In this document: positions 59,442-64,000 of the stretch, piece after piece
How the letters are laid out: every line of letters begins with the position of its first letter
Position numbering within the stretch: position 1 is the stretch's first letter
NCBI GenBank assembly: GCA_016793445.1
Contig: JAEUME010000002.1
Coordinates: 250,501-314,500, forward strand
DNA from: Hyphomicrobium sp.
GTDB lineage: Bacteria; Pseudomonadota; Alphaproteobacteria; Rhizobiales; Hyphomicrobiaceae
Direction of reading: 5' to 3'
DNA length: 64,000 nucleotides
The notes under the pieces: model-generated
The model's database searches: none
Told to the model about the DNA's origin: nothing
The model's input: the letters and a program-made list of their open reading frames with translations, nothing else
Position numbers and translations under genes: made by a program

Positions 59442-60050
59442 TCAGAGCCAGGGCCGGGCTGTAGCTGCCTTGTCCTCAAAGTTCTTGATCGCGGCGCTCT
59501 TTTCAAGTGTCAGGCCGATGTTGTCGAGGCCGTTCAGCAGGCAATGTTTGCGGAACGGGTCGATCTCGAACTTGATCACGCCGCCGTCGGGCCCGCGGAT
59601 CTCCTGTTTGTCCAGATCGACGCTAAGCGTCGCGTTTGCGCCGCGGCTGGCATCATCCATCAGCTTGTCGACTTCGCTTTGAGGCAGCTTGATCGGCAGG
59701 ATGCCGTTCTGGAAGCAGTTGTTGTAGAAGATGTCCGCGAAATCGGGCGCGATCACGCAACGGATGCCGAAGTCGAGCAAGGCCCAGGGCGCGTGTTCGC
59801 GCGAAGAACCACAGCCGAAGTTGTTGCCCGTGACGAGGATCTGCGCCTTGCGGTACTGGGGCTTGTTGAGAACGAAATCCGCAATCTCCTTGCCGGTGGC
59901 CGGGTCGTAGCGCATCTCGAAGAACAGCGACTTGCCAAGGCCCGTGCGCTCGATCGTCTTCAAGAACTGCTTGGGAATGATCATGTCGGTGTCGATGTTG
60001 CGCAAAGGCAGGGGCGCTGCGACACCGTTCAAGACCGTAAACTTATCCAT
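59442..60050 (-). CDS. leuD: 3-isopropylmalate dehydratase small subunit
   Basis: A 202-residue subunit of the leucine-pathway isomerase; the large LeuC subunit that carries the 4Fe-4S cluster is not in the window. [31 protein letters not shown] and [17 protein letters not shown] are family signatures. leuB lies about 40 kb away. Confidence 0.95.
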   Translation of the reverse strand: MDKFTVLNGVAAPLPLRNIDTDMIIPKQFLKTIERTGLGKSLFFEMRYDPATGKEIADFVLNKPQYRKAQILVTGNNFGCGSSREHAPWALLDFGIRCVIAPDFADIFYNNCFQNGILPIKLPQSEVDKLMDDASRGANATLSVDLDKQEIRGPDGGVIKFEIDPFRKHCLLNGLDNIGLTLEKSAAIKNFEDKAATARPWL

Positions 60051-60110
60051 TCATCTCGTCCTTGTGTGATGGACCGCCGCGGTCCCTATCCAATACGTTC
60101 CGGCAATCGG

Positions 60111-60542
60111 TCAGGCCCGCAGCGCATCCGCCAGCGCCCGAAAGAATCCTTCCGCAGACATTAGCCGGCTGGCGGTGGCAAAGGCGCCGCGTTGTGCGAT
60201 CATGGCTTGCGGTTCGAAGGGCTCCAGATATTCAAGGCGCCTTTTAACGCCAGCGAGCTTTCGCCCGTCAAGATGGTGAGCGAGCGCGGCGACGATTGTA
60301 TCGAGGTAACCGGCGATCCGGCCCAACTCGCGCGCAGCAGACAATAAATATGTCTTTTCAGTTGGTTGAGCGTCAAGCGCGATAAAAGCCTGGGCGGCGC
60401 GCGCCAGCGTTGCCGCGATTTCCTCGGCGTATAGCGCGACCTTCTCGCGCCGGGCGGCGTCGAGGGCGGAAATCTGCTCCGCCCATCGGTAGATCGTCTG
60501 GGCGATGGCGAGCAGGTGGCGGGCATATTCTGAAAGAGGCAT
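60111..60542 (-). CDS. Hypothetical all-helical protein
   Basis: A 143-residue Ala-rich protein predicted to be entirely helical (SEYARHLLAIAQTIYRWAEQ, then repeated amphipathic helices), without signal or membrane segments. No family recognised. It is divergent from phoR and upstream of leuD. An in-frame TTG at 60551 is an alternative start. Confidence 0.55.
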   Translation of the reverse strand: MPLSEYARHLLAIAQTIYRWAEQISALDAARREKVALYAEEIAATLARAAQAFIALDAQPTEKTYLLSAARELGRIAGYLDTIVAALAHHLDGRKLAGVKRRLEYLEPFEPQAMIAQRGAFATASRLMSAEGFFRALADALRA

Positions 60543-60630
60543 GATCCTCAACGGCGACCAGACACGAACGCGGACTATGCTAAGGCAGACGCGGTCAGCG
60601 GGGATAAGTTCGCGCCTTGACGCGGGATTG

Positions 60631-61896
60631 ATGGAAAGAGGCCTTCGGTTGAAATTCGCGAACGCATTTTGGGCCGCCGGATTGGCAGCAGGAATCGCGC
60701 TGGTATCGGTGCTGGCTGGCTGGCCGGCGTTCGTGGCTGCTGGATTTTCCTGCTTAGCGGCTGGCCTGGTTGCCGGCGTTTTTTGGCAAACTCAAACCGG
60801 CCAGAAGGAGACGGCGCGCGTCGAGACGCATTTCGGCGCGAACCCGTCTATCGACGATCTTGGCAGCGTGGTGGCCCTCATCGAGTTGCCGGCGATCGCG
60901 CTGGACGACCGGTCCTGTGCGATCGCCTTCAACGCCATGGCGAGCGATCTGTTTCCCAATCTTGAAAAGGACCAGCCTCTGGCGCGCATCAGCCGGCATC
61001 CGGATTTTCTCGGAGCTGTCGAGCTCGTCTCGAGTGACGGTTTGGCGCGTGTTGTCGAAATCGTCGATCATCTGCCCAACGGGCGGCGGCTGCGCGCCAA
61101 CGTCGCCCCGCTCAATCTATCGAGTCCGGGCAGCAGAAGTGCCAAGCTTTTCGTGCAGTTCCGCGATCTTTCCGAACAGGATCGCCTTGCGCAGATGCGG
61201 TCGGACTTCATCGCCAATGCTTCCCATGAACTGCGCACACCGCTCGCCTCGTTACGGGGTTTCATAGAAACCCTGGAAGGGCCGGCCAGCGAAGATAGCG
61301 CGGCGCGCAAGCGGTTTCTGTCGATCATGAGTGCGCAGGCGGCACGCATGACGCGCATCCTCGATGATCTTTTGTCTTTGAGCCGGATTGAGATGCGGGC
61401 GCACGTGCCGCCGGCGGGCAACGTCTCGGTGGGAGCCGTGCTGAAGGAAGTCTGCCAAGGGTTGGAGCCGTTGGCGCGCGAGGCCGGGATCAGCATCAAT
61501 CTCGATCTGCCGCAGACCACCGTCCTGCAGGTGCGCGGGGAGCGTGATGAACTCGTCCAAGTGTTTCAGAACCTGGTTCAGAACGCCATCAAATACGGGC
61601 GCCGCGGCGGCCGAGTGGATGTGTCGCTGACCGTGGATCCCGCAGTCAGCCCGCGACGGCCACGATTGCTTGCAAGTGTGTCCGATGATGGCCCCGGTAT
61701 CGCAGCCGAACACCTCCCGCGGCTTACGGAGCGATTCTATCGCGTCGATACGGCAACCAGCCGCGAGAAAGGCGGCACCGGGCTGGGCCTAGCCATCGTG
61801 AAGCACATCCTCAACCGGCACAGGGGCGACCTGAAGATTTCCAGTGAGGTGGGCAAGGGGTCGAAATTTACGGTAAGCCTCGACCTCTCGACCTAA
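60631..61896 (+). CDS. phoR: Phosphate-regulon sensor histidine kinase PhoR
   Basis: 421 residues from the ATG at 60631; other in-frame starts exist at 60541, 60577 and further in. Two membrane helices near the N-terminus are followed by a PAS-like region (AIALDDRSCAIAFNAMASDL), the H-box SHELRTPL with the phospho-acceptor His, then N, G1 and G2 boxes (QNAIKYG, DDGPGIA, GTGLGL). With pstS and pstC immediately downstream this is the PhoR of the Pho regulon. Its response regulator phoB is probably beyond the right edge. Confidence 0.92.
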   Translation: MERGLRLKFANAFWAAGLAAGIALVSVLAGWPAFVAAGFSCLAAGLVAGVFWQTQTGQKETARVETHFGANPSIDDLGSVVALIELPAIALDDRSCAIAFNAMASDLFPNLEKDQPLARISRHPDFLGAVELVSSDGLARVVEIVDHLPNGRRLRANVAPLNLSSPGSRSAKLFVQFRDLSEQDRLAQMRSDFIANASHELRTPLASLRGFIETLEGPASEDSAARKRFLSIMSAQAARMTRILDDLLSLSRIEMRAHVPPAGNVSVGAVLKEVCQGLEPLAREAGISINLDLPQTTVLQVRGERDELVQVFQNLVQNAIKYGRRGGRVDVSLTVDPAVSPRRPRLLASVSDDGPGIAAEHLPRLTERFYRVDTATSREKGGTGLGLAIVKHILNRHRGDLKISSEVGKGSKFTVSLDLST

Positions 61897-61923
61897 ATAT
61901 TGTAATAAAACCAACAACATAAG

Positions 61924-61941
61924 CTGTCATAAAAGGTTTGT
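61924..61941 (+). promoter_or_regulatory. Candidate Pho box upstream of pstS
   Basis: CTGTCATAAAAGGTTTGT: the first half matches the Pho-box heptamer CTGTCAT exactly, the spacing to the second heptamer position is right (4 bases), and the second half is weak. It is about 105 bp before the pstS start. PhoB binding here would give phosphate-starvation induction of pstS; inferred. Confidence 0.55.
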
Positions 61942-62034
61942 TAAACGGGCCTAGAAGGCTTGCGAGCGCAAGATGTCCAGGGGTGGGGCGCTCCGCTGCC
62001 TGGAAGCCAATGCAACCGGAGCTGTTTGAGGCCC

Positions 62035-63084
62035 ATGAACAAATCCATCACACGCACGGCTGTCCTCGCCGTCGCTGTTTCCTCGTTCGCCGGCGTTGCC
62101 GCGGCGCGCGATCAGATCCGCATCGTCGGTTCCTCGACGGTTTATACCTTCACGACTGCGGTCGCCGAACAGTTCGGCAAGGCCAACGGCGGCAAGACGC
62201 CCATCGTGGAATCCACCGGAACGGGCGGCGGTATGAAAATCTTTTGCGAAGGCGTCGGCGAGAATAAGGCCGACGCCACCAATGCTTCGCGTCGCATCAA
62301 GAAGTCGGAATTCGAGATGTGCGAAAAGAATGGCGTCAAGGACATCGTTGAGATCAAGGTCGGCATCGACGGACTGACGATCGCGCAATCCAAGCAAGGC
62401 TCGGCCATCAAGCTGACGCGCAAACAAGTCTTCCAGGCGCTTGCCGAGCAGGTTCCTGACAAGGACGGCAAGCTTATCGCCAATCCCAACAAGACGTGGT
62501 CTGACGTTGATCCGTCGCTGCCCAACATAAAGATCGAGATACTCGGCCCCCCGCCGACCTCCGGTACTCGCGACAGCTTCCACGAGCTGTTCATGGAAAA
62601 GGGCGCTGAGGAACTCGACTCGCTCAAGGCCCTCAAGAAGGATGATGCCAAGGCCTTCGAAAAGGTCTGGAAGTCGATCCGCAAGGATGGCGCCTACGTG
62701 GAGGCCGGCGAGAACGACAACGTGATCGTTCAGAAGCTCGAAGCCAACAAGAATGCCCTGGGCATTTTTGGCTTTTCGTTCCTTGAAGAAAACGCGGCGA
62801 AGTTGAAGGGCGCTCCGATCGAAGGTGTTGAACCGACCTATGACAACATCTCGAGCGGCAAGTACAAGGGCGCCCGCGACCTCTACATCTACATCAAGAA
62901 GGCGCATATCGGCGTGATCCCTGGCCTCGACAAGTTCGTCGCCGAATATGTGTCCGATAAGGCGCTGGGCACTGACGGGTATCTCGCAGACAAAGGCCTC
63001 GTTGCCCTCCCCAAGGAGGCCTTGGACAAGGTCAAGAAGACTGCAAGCGGCATGGAGCCGCTGACGGGTGACGACCTGCACTAA
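62035..63084 (+). CDS. pstS: Phosphate-binding protein PstS
   Basis: A 349-residue periplasmic binding protein. The signal peptide ends at AAARDQ. IRIVGSSTVYTF, ESTGTGGGMKIF and PPTSGTRDSFHELF form the phosphate site seen in alphaproteobacterial PstS. It delivers phosphate to the PstCAB transporter. A candidate Pho box lies upstream, and pstC follows after 116 bp. Confidence 0.96.
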   Translation: MNKSITRTAVLAVAVSSFAGVAAARDQIRIVGSSTVYTFTTAVAEQFGKANGGKTPIVESTGTGGGMKIFCEGVGENKADATNASRRIKKSEFEMCEKNGVKDIVEIKVGIDGLTIAQSKQGSAIKLTRKQVFQALAEQVPDKDGKLIANPNKTWSDVDPSLPNIKIEILGPPPTSGTRDSFHELFMEKGAEELDSLKALKKDDAKAFEKVWKSIRKDGAYVEAGENDNVIVQKLEANKNALGIFGFSFLEENAAKLKGAPIEGVEPTYDNISSGKYKGARDLYIYIKKAHIGVIPGLDKFVAEYVSDKALGTDGYLADKGLVALPKEALDKVKKTASGMEPLTGDDLH

Positions 63085-63200
63085 GCAGGGCAGACCGAAG
63101 GAATCTATAGGCGGCCGGGCGACAGCCCGGCTGCTGCTTGGTAACTTGAGAACGAGGGTGCGCAAGTGAGCGGCGGCCCTGCAAGTTGGGAAGGGTGCGG

Positions 63201-64000
63201 ATGACGGCCTATTACCTCGTGGCCATGGCTCTGCTGGTTGTTGCAGGCTTTTTCACGGCGCGTTCGCGTGCCTTCTCGATCGCTGGCGGGCACCCATCCG
63301 TTCTCCACTCACTGCCGCAATATCACGGGCTCTACACCGCCGTTCTGATCTTCGCGGGCATGCTGGCGCTGTTTGCGCTCGGCGATCCGCTCGTGAATTG
63401 GCTGGCGCGCTCGGCAGCTTTGAAGAACCTCCCGCCTGAGCTTGCGGGTGACACGCTGCGCAGCGAGGCGTTCCTGCGTGACGTGATCAACGTCTCATCG
63501 GGCAGCTTTTCCAGCACCGATAAATCTGAGCTGGCTGCTGCTGCTCAATCCTATCAGCACGTCAAGACCATCGGATCGTGGGTTTTGCTGCTCGCCGGCC
63601 TGGTGCTTGGCGGGGCCTTGCTGATGTTCGGGTCTTGGCGCGTGTCACGCCGTTTCAGAGCGCGCAACGCCTTTGAGCGCGCCGTCGAGATCGTTCTCAT
63701 GGCGTGCGCGGCCATCGCCATCCTCACCACGGTCGGCATTCTCTTCTCCCTCATCGGCGAGACCTACCGCTTCTTCTTCGATCCTGCCATCAAGGGAAAA
63801 CCGGGCGTGCTCGATTTCCTGTTGGGCACGGAATGGAATCCGCAAGCCGCCATGCGTGCCGATCAAGGCGAGATATCCACCGCCTATGGGTTCCTGCCGC
63901 TGTTGACCGGTACGTTGCTCATCACAACGATCGCGGTTCTGGTCGCCGGACCGCTCGGCCTGTTTTCGGCGATCTATCTGTCAGAGTATGCCAGTTCCAG
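63201..64000 (+). CDS. pstC: Phosphate ABC transporter permease PstC, N-terminal part
   Basis: Starts at the ATG at 63201 and remains open to the window edge, giving 266 residues, so the 3' end is outside. Like other alphaproteobacterial PstC it has a long N-terminal extension (MTAYYLVAMALLVVAGFF, then a large periplasmic loop) before the core permease helices. The visible end (LLTGTLLITTIAVLVAGPLG, FSAIYLSEYASS) contains the EAA-type region start. pstA, pstB, phoU and phoB are expected next. Confidence 0.93.
   Translation, partial: MTAYYLVAMALLVVAGFFTARSRAFSIAGGHPSVLHSLPQYHGLYTAVLIFAGMLALFALGDPLVNWLARSAALKNLPPELAGDTLRSEAFLRDVINVSSGSFSSTDKSELAAAAQSYQHVKTIGSWVLLLAGLVLGGALLMFGSWRVSRRFRARNAFERAVEIVLMACAAIAILTTVGILFSLIGETYRFFFDPAIKGKPGVLDFLLGTEWNPQAAMRADQGEISTAYGFLPLLTGTLLITTIAVLVAGPLGLFSAIYLSEYASS

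Noticed and set aside
61951..63165. A 404-residue minus-strand frame
   Set aside because: Antisense shadow of pstS.

Overview
The window is GC-rich and densely coding, and looks like the chromosome of an alphaproteobacterium of the order Hyphomicrobiales (Rhizobiales), perhaps Hyphomicrobium-like. This placement is an inference from gene order: dapF-mtaB-ftsY-septation protein, hslU/hslV beside hisB, dapB-gpmA, phoR-pstS-pstC, a phasin, and many small DUF membrane proteins typical of that order. No rRNA, tRNA, CRISPR array, prophage or insertion sequence was recognised.

Layout. 1-13.4 kb: the 3' end of a molybdenum hydroxylase large subunit; a leftward GST-ffh-rpsP-(HTH/GrlR-like)-rimM cluster; a LysR regulator divergent from a small membrane protein; a PagL-like outer-membrane lipase; a DUF2189 protein; then the rightward operon dapF-mtaB-ftsY followed by two tandem septation-protein-A paralogues. 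13.4-24.7 kb: a MarR regulator, asd, leuB, an orphan HsdR-N-like nuclease, an M23 peptidase, and ppa, dapB and gpmA, ending with a GNAT acetyltransferase and a phasin. 24.8-33.3 kb: a PIF1-like helicase, typA, a J-domain protein, and a LysR-GST-flavin-split-barrel module. 33.7-41 kb: an asparagine synthetase and argG with several low-complexity envelope or secreted proteins, including one built from 29-residue tandem repeats. 41-54.6 kb: rlmN, hslU, hslV and a histidine gene series (hisB, hisH, hisA, hisF) interrupted by accessory genes: a small leftward island with two Cas2/SinR-like proteins, a Tat-exported metallo-beta-lactamase-fold protein, ohr and katG. 54.8-64 kb: a 700-residue RTX protein, nth, an ArsR regulator, gloA, leuD, and the phosphate-starvation module phoR-pstS-pstC, which runs off the right edge.

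How the genes work together. asd, dapB and dapF are three steps of lysine/diaminopimelate synthesis. leuB and leuD are leucine steps. hisB, hisH, hisA and hisF are histidine steps. argG and the asparagine synthetase handle amidation and arginine supply. ffh and ftsY encode both protein partners of the SRP pathway. katG and ohr provide peroxide defence, and phoR-pst senses and imports phosphate.

The most unusual content is the Cas2/SinR-like island inside the his region, the 29-residue-repeat protein, a dispersed hairpin repeat that sits just downstream of genes in sense orientation, and a PagL-like protein with Asp at the catalytic Glu position.
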